NCBI GenBank assembly: GCA_007131725.1
Contig: SLPZ01000073.1
Location: forward strand, 1-64,000
DNA length: 64,000 nt
Source of the DNA: Balneolaceae bacterium
GTDB lineage: Bacteria > Bacteroidota > Rhodothermia > Balneolales > Balneolaceae
Direction: 5' to 3'
Shown: positions 9,213 through 17,302 of the stretch, in pieces
Layout of the letters: each line of letters starts with the position of its first letter
How positions within the stretch are numbered: position 1 is the first letter of the stretch
Made by a program: the position numbers and the translations under genes
Notes under the pieces: model-generated
Told to the model about the DNA's origin: nothing
Database searches by the model: none
Seen by the model: only the letters and a program-made list of their open reading frames with translations

Positions 9213-11764
9213 TGAACTTTTTCCGTGAACTTTTGAAACCATTTACCTGGAAACTTGCCTGGCGGGATGCCAAACCGCAGTGGAAAAGCCTGATGCTCTA
9301 CACATCTTCCATTATTGCAGGTGTGGCTGCACTTGTGGCAATTCTCTCTTTCCGGTCTGATGTACTGCTGACGGTTGACGATCAATCACGCGAATTGCTT
9401 GGCGCCGATCTTGAACTGCGGTCTGGCCAGCCGTTTCCCGATCCTGTCATCGCTTTTGTTGATTCCATTGGCGGCAGCAATGCTACTGCCGTGGAATTTA
9501 ACTCTATGGTGATGTTTAAAAACAGCGGAGCTAACCGGCTGTCGCAGATACGGGCTGTTGACGGGCTATTCCCAATTTATGGCACCATTAAAACGGAACC
9601 GGAAGATGCCGCTGCCAGGTATCAGGCAGAAGAATTTGCACTTGTTGAACAGACCGCTATGCGGCAATTCGGGGCTTCTGTTGGCGACAGTATCCGAGTA
9701 GGAAATATTGATATGGTGATCGGTGGTGCCCTGATCAGCGTACCGGGAGAAGCAGCTGCATTTTCGCTGATTGGCCCGCGAGTTTACATCGCCAAAGGCC
9801 TGCTCGAAGGGTCGGGTTTACTGGATCGCGGCAGCCGGGTGACCTATAAAAAGTATTTTCAGTTCGATTCGGCAGAAACCGCTGAGAGAATTTCCGGTGA
9901 ATTGCGACCGCTTGCCAGGGAACACCGTGTTAGCATTGATACAGTTGAGAGCCGAAAACAGGATTTTGAAGCCATTGTAGATAACCTCACCAAATTTCTT
10001 GGTTTAATCGGTTTTATTGCTCTTCTGCTTGGAGGGCTCGGAGTGGCCAGTGCTATTTATGTTTACATCAGGCGAAAAACTCCCGTGGTGGCAACACTGA
10101 GGTGCCTCGGAATGGAGAAAAATACCATTCTGGCTACTTTCGCCATACAGATTGCGGCACTCGGTTTTATCGGTGCTTTTTTTGGAACCGGGATTGGTAT
10201 CTTTTTACAATTTTATCTCCCCGGCCTGTTTGCCGATCTGCTTCCTTTCGAAATTGTTCAGCAAATATCCCTGCAGGCCATTTCCCTCGGCTTGATTACC
10301 GGCGTATTAATCAGCGTTTTGTTTTCTTTGCTGCCCATCGCGGCCGTTACCACCATTTCTCCCCTGCTAACCCTTCGGAACACAGAATTTTCACCTATTG
10401 GTGCACTCTCAAAACGGGTTAAAACCGCAACAATAGCAGTAACACTTTCCGTGCTGGTATTCATTGTTGGTTATTTGACGGAAAGTTTCATCGCCGCGGC
10501 CATATTTACAATCAGCCTGATACTGTTCGTATTTTTGCTGTGGGGAATGGGTGTCCTGCTCATGATTTTGGTAAAAGGCCTCCGGCTCAAAGCGTTTTCT
10601 TACACAGTGCGGCAGGGTATGGCCAACCTGTTCCGACCCAATAATCAAACAACCATGCTGATTACCACACTTGGGATGGGCATGCTACTGATAGGCACGC
10701 TCTATCTTTCTCAGGATATGCTTCTGCAGCGAATAAATCTTCAACTGGGAGATGACACACCCGATGTGGTGTTTTATGACATTCAGACCGACCAAAATGA
10801 AGGTCTGATCAAAACTGTTGAAGAGAATGGCGGCACCCTGCTCCAGAATGTGCCTATTGTATCCATGCGCCTTTCAGAGCGAAAAGGACAATCCATTCGC
10901 GAAGCGCGTGAAGACACAACCGTTCAGATCAGTAGATGGGCGCTCTCCCGTGAGTATCGCGTAACCTACCGCGATTATTTGACGGAATCGGAAACCATCA
11001 CCGAGGGGGAGTGGATTGCCGAATCTGACGGGATAGAATCGGTTGTGCCTATTTCCGTTGCCCCACAAATCATGGAAGAGCTGCAGTTGGAGCTTGGCGA
11101 CAGCCTCACCTTTGATGTGCAGGGCGTACCGGTTCAAACCAGGGTGGCCAGTGTGCGCGAAGTGGATTTTCAGCGGCCGGAACCCAACTTCTTTGTACTG
11201 TTCCCCGCCGGGGTGCTGGAGGCTGCTCCCCAGTTTTATGCAGCCACTGTATTAACTCAAAGCCGGGACCACTCACTGGAAATACAGCAGGCAGTTGTAA
11301 CCGATTTTCCCAACATTTCCGCCATCGATATTTCCGTTGCATTGAGCAGTGTACGCGAATTTTTGGATAAGATTTCACTGGCCATTCAGTTTATGGCCCT
11401 GTTCAGCATTTTCACCGGATTTATTGTACTGGCCAGTTCCATTACCATCAGCCGCAGGCAGCGTACCAAAGAGTCGGTTTTACTGAGAACACTGGGTGCG
11501 GAAAAATCACAAATCGGCTCCATTCAAACCATTGAATACGCCTTGCTGGGATTTTTATCAAGCCTGGCCGGATTGCTTCTTGCATTTGCAGCAAGCTGGG
11601 GACTGGCTTATTTTTACTTCGACCTGGCCTTCGTTCCCGATGTGTTCACACTTACGGCCATCACTCTTATTATTATGTTCACCGCTATTGCCATCGGCTG
11701 GAGCGGAAGCCGCCACATTTTCAAACATTCGCCGCTTGAAATTTTGCGGTTAGAAACGAATTAA
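9212..11764 (+). CDS. ybbP: ABC transporter permease, FtsX family (YbbP type)
   Basis: 850 aa with two FtsX-like TM regions; start overlaps the ybbA-like stop. Confidence 0.88.
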   Translation: MNFFRELLKPFTWKLAWRDAKPQWKSLMLYTSSIIAGVAALVAILSFRSDVLLTVDDQSRELLGADLELRSGQPFPDPVIAFVDSIGGSNATAVEFNSMVMFKNSGANRLSQIRAVDGLFPIYGTIKTEPEDAAARYQAEEFALVEQTAMRQFGASVGDSIRVGNIDMVIGGALISVPGEAAAFSLIGPRVYIAKGLLEGSGLLDRGSRVTYKKYFQFDSAETAERISGELRPLAREHRVSIDTVESRKQDFEAIVDNLTKFLGLIGFIALLLGGLGVASAIYVYIRRKTPVVATLRCLGMEKNTILATFAIQIAALGFIGAFFGTGIGIFLQFYLPGLFADLLPFEIVQQISLQAISLGLITGVLISVLFSLLPIAAVTTISPLLTLRNTEFSPIGALSKRVKTATIAVTLSVLVFIVGYLTESFIAAAIFTISLILFVFLLWGMGVLLMILVKGLRLKAFSYTVRQGMANLFRPNNQTTMLITTLGMGMLLIGTLYLSQDMLLQRINLQLGDDTPDVVFYDIQTDQNEGLIKTVEENGGTLLQNVPIVSMRLSERKGQSIREAREDTTVQISRWALSREYRVTYRDYLTESETITEGEWIAESDGIESVVPISVAPQIMEELQLELGDSLTFDVQGVPVQTRVASVREVDFQRPEPNFFVLFPAGVLEAAPQFYAATVLTQSRDHSLEIQQAVVTDFPNISAIDISVALSSVREFLDKISLAIQFMALFSIFTGFIVLASSITISRRQRTKESVLLRTLGAEKSQIGSIQTIEYALLGFLSSLAGLLLAFAASWGLAYFYFDLAFVPDVFTLTAITLIIMFTAIAIGWSGSRHIFKHSPLEILRLETN

Positions 11765-11775
11765 ATATCTATTTT

Positions 11776-11952
11776 ATGACCTCAAACCAAACCGTCTGGC
11801 TGATTTCAATAATCATCTTGCTGGTTTGCCTGTTGCTTGCATTGATTTTATACATTTATACCGGGCACATATTCATCGCCATTTTAATTGCCCCGCCGCT
11901 CATTCACTGGATTTTAAAAAAACGACAAAAAGAGCAGAATCGGCGATATTGA
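11776..11952 (+). CDS. Small membrane protein (58 aa), unknown function
   Basis: Manual translation MTSNQTVWLISIIILLVCLLLALILYIYTGHIFIAILIAPPLIHWILKKRQKEQNRRY*; starts 12 nt after the permease stop; below the ORF-track length cut-off. Confidence 0.55.
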   Translation: MTSNQTVWLISIIILLVCLLLALILYIYTGHIFIAILIAPPLIHWILKKRQKEQNRRY

Positions 11953-12104
11953 AATATTCATGATCTGTACCTCAATAACTGCCAGTAATTCGGCAAAATC
12001 AATATTTAAGACTTTTCTGTCTGTTTACGTTTAGGATTATTTTAGGCAAATTGCATATACAGATAAAAGACAAATTTACCCTTAACCAATAATAGACCAA
12101 AGCC

Positions 12105-12974
12105 ATGAAAATTCTGGTTCCCATTGACTTCTCCGAACGCAGCAAGAAGGCACTTCAGGTTGCCGATAAATTTGCAATCCTGTTTAAAGGAACAGTAACG
12201 CCTTTTTACTCGCATCTTCCCATATCAGAATTGGATGAGCCTTATGCGCTGGGAATGAGTACCAAGATGTACCAAAAGTTTGAGGATCTTGAAAAAACAC
12301 TGGTTGACAGAGTGAAAGAAATTGCCGGTGAAAATGTAAGGCAGGAATACCTTGGCGACCCGGTTGTTGTGATGGGAAACGCAGCGCAGGGTATTATTGA
12401 TGCATCCGAGGATTTCGATTATGTGATAATGAGCAGCCACGGCCGAACCGGGTTTTCAAGGTTCTTGCTTGGTTCTGTTTCAGAAAAAGTTCTGCGCCTT
12501 TGCAACAAGCCGGTTATGATTGTTGAAAACGAATCTGATGTAGATGATTTCAAAAAAATTCTTATCACAACCGACTTTTCAGAAAATTCTGCTGAAGCTT
12601 TTCCCTATGCAATTGAAATTGCAAAAGCCACAAAAGCAGAAGTGGATTTGGTTCACATCCTGAGTTTCGACCAGTTCGAGGATGAAGAGAAAGACCTCTC
12701 TCTCAGAAAAATCAGGGAGGAACGCCTGAAACTGCTTAAAAAAGAGCACTTCAACGAAATTTCAGATCAAATAAAACACAAAGTAATTGTTTCTCAGGAT
12801 TCTCCCCACGAGGCGATTTATAATCACGTTAAAGAAAATCCATACAATCTTGTTGTGATGGCCACGGTGGGCAGAACCGGTATTAATTACCTGATGATGG
12901 GAAGCACTACGGCCAATGTGGTGCGGCATATTAAAACGGCTGTACTCAGTGTAAATCCAAAAAAGGCCATATAA
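12105..12974 (+). CDS. Tandem universal stress protein (UspA) domains
   Basis: Two Usp domains: MKILVPIDFSERSKKAL...VIMSSHGRTGFSRFLLGSVSEKVLR and KILITTDFSENSAEAF...VVMATVGRTGINYLMMGSTTANVVR. Confidence 0.92.
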   Translation: MKILVPIDFSERSKKALQVADKFAILFKGTVTPFYSHLPISELDEPYALGMSTKMYQKFEDLEKTLVDRVKEIAGENVRQEYLGDPVVVMGNAAQGIIDASEDFDYVIMSSHGRTGFSRFLLGSVSEKVLRLCNKPVMIVENESDVDDFKKILITTDFSENSAEAFPYAIEIAKATKAEVDLVHILSFDQFEDEEKDLSLRKIREERLKLLKKEHFNEISDQIKHKVIVSQDSPHEAIYNHVKENPYNLVVMATVGRTGINYLMMGSTTANVVRHIKTAVLSVNPKKAI

Positions 12975-13008
12975 CCTGAGGCCGATCTAATTTTCCGAAA
13001 AAGCGACT

Positions 13009-13230
13009 GAGGCTGAATAAAAAAGGCGCTCAAAAAGGTTAATAATCATCGGACCCAAATTGACCGAAAGGGATAGGTTGCATCTCCTGTTTTATCAAAA
13101 AGAGGAGATTTCACTCCGCTATCGCTATGTATTCAAAAAATGAGCGCATCAAGCCAGCCTGCTCCCGAACGCTTTCGGGATCCGGTAGGCAGGTGCGGTA
13201 TGACGCCAATTTTATTGGATGGACTCTCTT
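13009..13230. repeat. MITE-like intergenic repeat, copy C (diverged)
   Basis: Shares gaggctg...aaaaaaggcg left end, gaccgaaagggataggttgcatctcctg / gaggagat core and tgacgcca...ggatggactc right end with copies A and B; carries extra internal hairpin cccgaacgctttcggg. Confidence 0.55.
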
Positions 13231-13280
13231 TATTTTCACGATAGATAAATTTTTTGTCTATGCAGATTCAAAATAAAAAA

Positions 13281-13306
13281 GCCACGTTATAGGTCTATAA
13301 CGTGGC
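13281..13306. terminator. Bidirectional hairpin terminator
   Basis: GCCACGTTATA / TATAACGTGGC separated by ggtc, between convergent genes (12974 + and 13335 -); A-run at 13275-13280. Confidence 0.8.
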
Positions 13307-13334
13307 TTTAATGGTTTACCAATAAAAAAACGGA

Positions 13335-14879
13335 TCAAAAGATAACTTTTAAAGTACCCAATAAGTTCCATCTTTCTACAGAACGGTCTGCAACTTCCGA
13401 ACGGAATGAAATCCCGGGTAAATTATCCGGCAGTGGTGAGTAATCGTACTGTGCATAATCGTACACTGCTGATACCTCATCCCAGACTGTGTATTGTCCT
13501 GCAAATTCGAACCGGATATTTTCTGAAAGCGAAATACCCGCTCCAAATGCAAATATGTTTTTGTGATCGTCACCGTCTACAAATCGGCTGGGTATGTGGC
13601 TGTATCCGCCCCGAAAGGATAATTGAGGGCTGATATCGTAAGAAACTCCACCCCTGAAACTCCAAACCGACCGGAAGTTTTCAGCAATAAAATCATTTTC
13701 GGCCATCTCATCTTCAAACAGGCTTCCATCCCTGAAATCGATGCGTGTTTTTGCATAGTCCTGATAGTCAACTGCTAAAGACGCCGAAAAATTGTTCAGG
13801 TCATGAATTGCAGCTCCGATGGATGTTCTGGACGGGGTTTGAACTCGATACCGAAATTCGAATGCTTCATCATCCTCAAATTCAACTCCGTTGTCAAACG
13901 TGGATATGATTCGGGCATCAAAATCTTCATCCACATTCAGCCTTGACCCTCTCTCGTGGCTGACACCAACATTAAAAAAATCGGTTAAACGATACACCAA
14001 CCCGCCTCTGACCTTTACGTTATGAAATGTGCTTTTTACCCGGTCTTCAAGAATGATGTTGTCGATATCGGTATCACCAACACCATCACCGCTGCTGTCA
14101 ATTAAATCACCATCGTAATCGTTAAATTCGTCCACTTCCTGGAATAATCTGTCGTAATCAAACCGGCCTGTGGTAATACCCACACTCGCACCAATCATCA
14201 GATTTTCCTGAAATTCCGTAGCTACAAACATGGTATATTCTCCGGTTCGCCCCCGCTGGATAATTTCACCCTGCTGGCGGATTCCCAGGAAATCGCCAAA
14301 TCGGTCAAATCCAATTCTTAAGATAGATTCGTCCCAGTCTTCAAACTCATCACCAAAATCAGTGGCAAATGTGTTGTATGCAATATCCTGGTATGGTGAG
14401 CCATCGTACTTAAATTTGTCGGTGATGGTGCTATTTTCGTTTCTGGCCCTGAAACCAAGCGCTCTGTTATAAACCGAATGTTGTGTATATCCCGCACCCA
14501 TCACAAAGCTGCCGCGGATGGTAGGGTACTTATACAAAAATCCGATATTGGAGATTCCTCCCTGATTATCATCAAGAACTCTTGACTGGCCAAGAAATAA
14601 AGCATCTTCTTCAACATTTCGGTAATTCAACCCGAAATCCATAAAACTCTTTTGAAACAGCGCCATACTCGCAGGATTGTCAATAACCGAACCAAAACTT
14701 GCAGGAAACGCTGTTCCAGGCATTACTACAGATAAGGGATCATTAGAAGCCCCTTGTTCCGTAAAAAGAGTGGACTGGTAGCTGTATAACAATGCATTGT
14801 TGGGATTGGTCTGGGCATGAGCCTGGTTGAAACCGAGAAACAGTGCCAGCAGTAATAAAATCTTTAATAACCTACGCAT
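13335..14879 (-). CDS. OmpP1/FadL-like outer-membrane beta-barrel protein
   Basis: Signal peptide MRRLLKILLLLALFLGFNQAHAQ; ASFGSVIDNPASMALF..., FGAGISLSENIRFEFAGQYTVW barrel strands. The ORF track extends to 14906; Met at 14879 fits the signal peptide better. Confidence 0.7.
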   Translation of the reverse strand: MRRLLKILLLLALFLGFNQAHAQTNPNNALLYSYQSTLFTEQGASNDPLSVVMPGTAFPASFGSVIDNPASMALFQKSFMDFGLNYRNVEEDALFLGQSRVLDDNQGGISNIGFLYKYPTIRGSFVMGAGYTQHSVYNRALGFRARNENSTITDKFKYDGSPYQDIAYNTFATDFGDEFEDWDESILRIGFDRFGDFLGIRQQGEIIQRGRTGEYTMFVATEFQENLMIGASVGITTGRFDYDRLFQEVDEFNDYDGDLIDSSGDGVGDTDIDNIILEDRVKSTFHNVKVRGGLVYRLTDFFNVGVSHERGSRLNVDEDFDARIISTFDNGVEFEDDEAFEFRYRVQTPSRTSIGAAIHDLNNFSASLAVDYQDYAKTRIDFRDGSLFEDEMAENDFIAENFRSVWSFRGGVSYDISPQLSFRGGYSHIPSRFVDGDDHKNIFAFGAGISLSENIRFEFAGQYTVWDEVSAVYDYAQYDYSPLPDNLPGISFRSEVADRSVERWNLLGTLKVIF

Positions 14880-14944
14880 ACTTCTCCTGTATTTTGTACA
14901 AACCAATTGATTTTAGATGATATTTTTTCAGGCTTTATTTTCTG

Positions 14945-16558
14945 TCAGTTTCTGCTTCTTGAACCTGAAGAGGAAGCCCGGCTATTTGATGAACTTCTTG
15001 TTGATCTGACAGTTGAACGTGAATTGTTGCTCGACCTGCTGGACCGAACCGTTGAACGGTTGTTGCTGTTCGAACTTCTGCGAGTAACCGAAGACGATCT
15101 CGATGAGCTCGAACGGGTAGTTCGCTGTACGGTACCGCTGTTATTTACAACACTTCTTACAACACTATTTACAATGCTGCTCCGCGAGCTGCTGTTAGAA
15201 CTGGATGAAACCCGTCCTGTTTGTCTGTTATTAGTTGATTGTGAACTAACAACTCTTTCTCTGATATTACGAACGGCCTGTTGCTGGCTTGTTGATGGCC
15301 CCTGGAAAGAAGCTGTTCTCTGCTGAGATGAATTTGAGCTTCTCACAGCAGATGAACGCTGATTATTGTTTGTTGCTGCACGGTTTACGCTGCTTGTGCT
15401 TCGGTTTGTAGAACGGTTCACAGTTCCGCTGCTTCGTGTGGTAGTATTGCTTCGGTTAACCGCACCAGAACTTCGGTTGGTTGTTGTTCTTCTGTTTACA
15501 CTGGTGCCGCTGCTCCTGTTAGTTGTTGTGCTTCTGTTTACATTGCCACTGCTGCGGTTATTGGAACTACTTCGGTTTACACTACCGCTACTGCGATTTG
15601 TGGAACTACTACGGTTTACACTACCACTGCTTCGGTTTGTGGAACTGCTTCGATTTACAGATCCCGAACTGCGGTTCGTATTTGAACCTCTGTTTACAGA
15701 TCCGCTGCTTCTGGTTGTAGAGCTGCCACGATTTACTGTACCCCGGTTTGTGTTGCCGCTCGTGGATCGATTCCGCACAGTTGAACCGGAAGACCTTGTT
15801 CTGTTCACCGTACTGCTTCGATTCACCTGTTGACTTCTTGCTGATGAACGTACATCACTGCGGGTACGTGTGGCGGTATTTACTCTCGCATCACTTCGGG
15901 TAGTTCTGTTTACTGTGCTGGCGCCACGTGTTGTCAAACCTGTGGTTCTCGGCCCGTACGTACGCACTGCGCGGGTTGATCTTGTTCCCGTTAGATAAGC
16001 ATATCCAAAGTATGGACGGGTATATCCATAATGGTAACCATAATAGTGTCTGTGGAACGGAAATACCGTGTATGGTCCAAATCCATAGTAGTGGTAGTAT
16101 GGCCTGTGCCATCCGTAATGGAATCCGAAACCAAAATGCCATCTCGGAGATCTATAATATGTATATGGGTGATAAAAGGAATAGAAGAACGGATCGTAGT
16201 AGAAGTGGCTTCTACCGAAATAATAATGATTATGGACAATTGCTCGTCTTGCATGCCTGTTATGTGCAAGAGTTGCACCATAGTTCAGATACCATTGTTT
16301 GGCTTCATAATCTTTAAAATAGTAGGACTCTGCGTCTGCCCAGCCATCTTCATAGCCAAGTGCATAATCCTCTTCATTTACAATTTCATCTGCACGATCC
16401 TGAACTGCCTGCTGTCCGGAAGCTGCACGGTCTGCTGCCACTCGTTCAGCAGCACTCGGATATCTGTCTTCAAGGGTTTCCAATTGGGTATAGCATCCTG
16501 TCATCAGAAACGCCAGTACTGTAAGTATAATCGAGTAATTTGTTATATGTGATCTCAT
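14945..16558 (-). CDS. Lipoprotein with His/Tyr-rich and Ser/Arg/Asn-rich repetitive regions
   Basis: Lipobox LAFLMTGC; His/Tyr-rich block NHYYFGRSHFYYDPFFYSFYHPYTYYRS...; then tandem TNRSSGSVNRSSS-type repeats. Confidence 0.8.
   Translation of the reverse strand: MRSHITNYSIILTVLAFLMTGCYTQLETLEDRYPSAAERVAADRAASGQQAVQDRADEIVNEEDYALGYEDGWADAESYYFKDYEAKQWYLNYGATLAHNRHARRAIVHNHYYFGRSHFYYDPFFYSFYHPYTYYRSPRWHFGFGFHYGWHRPYYHYYGFGPYTVFPFHRHYYGYHYGYTRPYFGYAYLTGTRSTRAVRTYGPRTTGLTTRGASTVNRTTRSDARVNTATRTRSDVRSSARSQQVNRSSTVNRTRSSGSTVRNRSTSGNTNRGTVNRGSSTTRSSGSVNRGSNTNRSSGSVNRSSSTNRSSGSVNRSSSTNRSSGSVNRSSSNNRSSGNVNRSTTTNRSSGTSVNRRTTTNRSSGAVNRSNTTTRSSGTVNRSTNRSTSSVNRAATNNNQRSSAVRSSNSSQQRTASFQGPSTSQQQAVRNIRERVVSSQSTNNRQTGRVSSSSNSSSRSSIVNSVVRSVVNNSGTVQRTTRSSSSRSSSVTRRSSNSNNRSTVRSSRSSNNSRSTVRSTRSSSNSRASSSGSRSRN
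15410..15730 (-). repeat. About 39-bp imperfect tandem repeats encoding (S/T)NRSSGSVNRSSS units
   Basis: Protein reads RSSGSVNRGSNTNRSSGSVNRSSSTNRSSGSVNRSSSTNRSSGSVNRSSSNNRSSGNVNRSTTT... Confidence 0.85.
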
Positions 16559-16629
16559 AATAGCCTCCGGGCTTTCTGTGTACCTTTAAGTATCCACAAG
16601 TAAAATATCAATTAAATCAATAAAACCAC

Positions 16630-16653
16630 ATCACATAATCATGTGATTACCGG
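16630..16653. promoter_or_regulatory. Candidate regulator dyad 1 (upstream of the lipoprotein gene)
   Basis: ATCACAT-AATC-ATGTGAT-TACCGG; perfect 7-bp inverted repeat, 72 nt upstream of the start at 16558; matches the site at 20220. Confidence 0.5.
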
Positions 16654-16660
16654 TATTGCA

Positions 16661-17302
16661 TCAAATCTCACCACGAAGTGATTTTGCAATTACCTCGGCT
16701 TTAGAGTTAACGTGTAATTTCTTATAAATGTTTCGTATGTGTGCCCTCACGGTATCAATTGATATATCAAACCGATCGGCAATTAATTTGTAGCTCAGGC
16801 CATCTACAAGGCCGTTTACAATATCCTGCTCTCTTGCCGTTAAATCGCTTTCCGGCTTTTTTTGAGGTTCCTGTGTGCCAAAAAATTCAATAACCTTGCG
16901 GGCAATTTGCGGAGACATCGGGGCTCCTCCCTCTACCAGGTTTTCTATTGATGTTTTGATCTCCGGCAAAGTTGTGTGTTTTAACAAATAACCGGATGCA
17001 CCGGCACACAATGAATCAAAAATTTTATGCGAATCATGGTAAATAGTGAGCATGATGATTTCTATTTCCGGAAATTCTTTTTTGATGATTCCTATCCCCT
17101 CAATACCCGACATTCCCGGTAATTGAATATCCATTAACATCACATCAGGCGGGTCGTGCTCTTTTAAATGCTCAAGCATCTCCTCTACTGAATCTACAGC
17201 GGTTTTGCAGCTCATATTGTCCTGCATATCTAAATATCGCTGGATCAAATTTCTTATTTTTACATTGTCTTCAACTATTCCTATTTCAATCATGGCTGGC
17301 AC
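16661..17302 (-). CDS. Two-component response regulator, NarL/LuxR family
   Basis: Receiver domain (VMLMDIQLPGMSGIEGI) and LuxR HTH (LTAREQDIVNGLVDGLSYKLIADRFDISIDTVRAHIRNIYKKLHV). Confidence 0.93.
   Translation of the reverse strand: MPAMIEIGIVEDNVKIRNLIQRYLDMQDNMSCKTAVDSVEEMLEHLKEHDPPDVMLMDIQLPGMSGIEGIGIIKKEFPEIEIIMLTIYHDSHKIFDSLCAGASGYLLKHTTLPEIKTSIENLVEGGAPMSPQIARKVIEFFGTQEPQKKPESDLTAREQDIVNGLVDGLSYKLIADRFDISIDTVRAHIRNIYKKLHVNSKAEVIAKSLRGEI

Noticed and set aside
8484-11764. Antimicrobial-peptide (MacB-like) or bacteriocin export system
   Set aside because: Domain layout and divergent TesA neighbour fit YbbA/YbbP better; no peptide precursor or modification genes seen.
15410-15730. Repeat array as CRISPR
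   Set aside because: About 39-bp in-frame coding tandem repeats without spacers.
14907-15833. Leu/Val/Arg-rich plus-strand ORFs (139 aa and 155 aa) opposite the repetitive lipoprotein
   Set aside because: Composition is the complement of Ser/Arg/Asn/Thr repeats; no start-site or domain support. The minus-strand ORF has a lipobox signal peptide.
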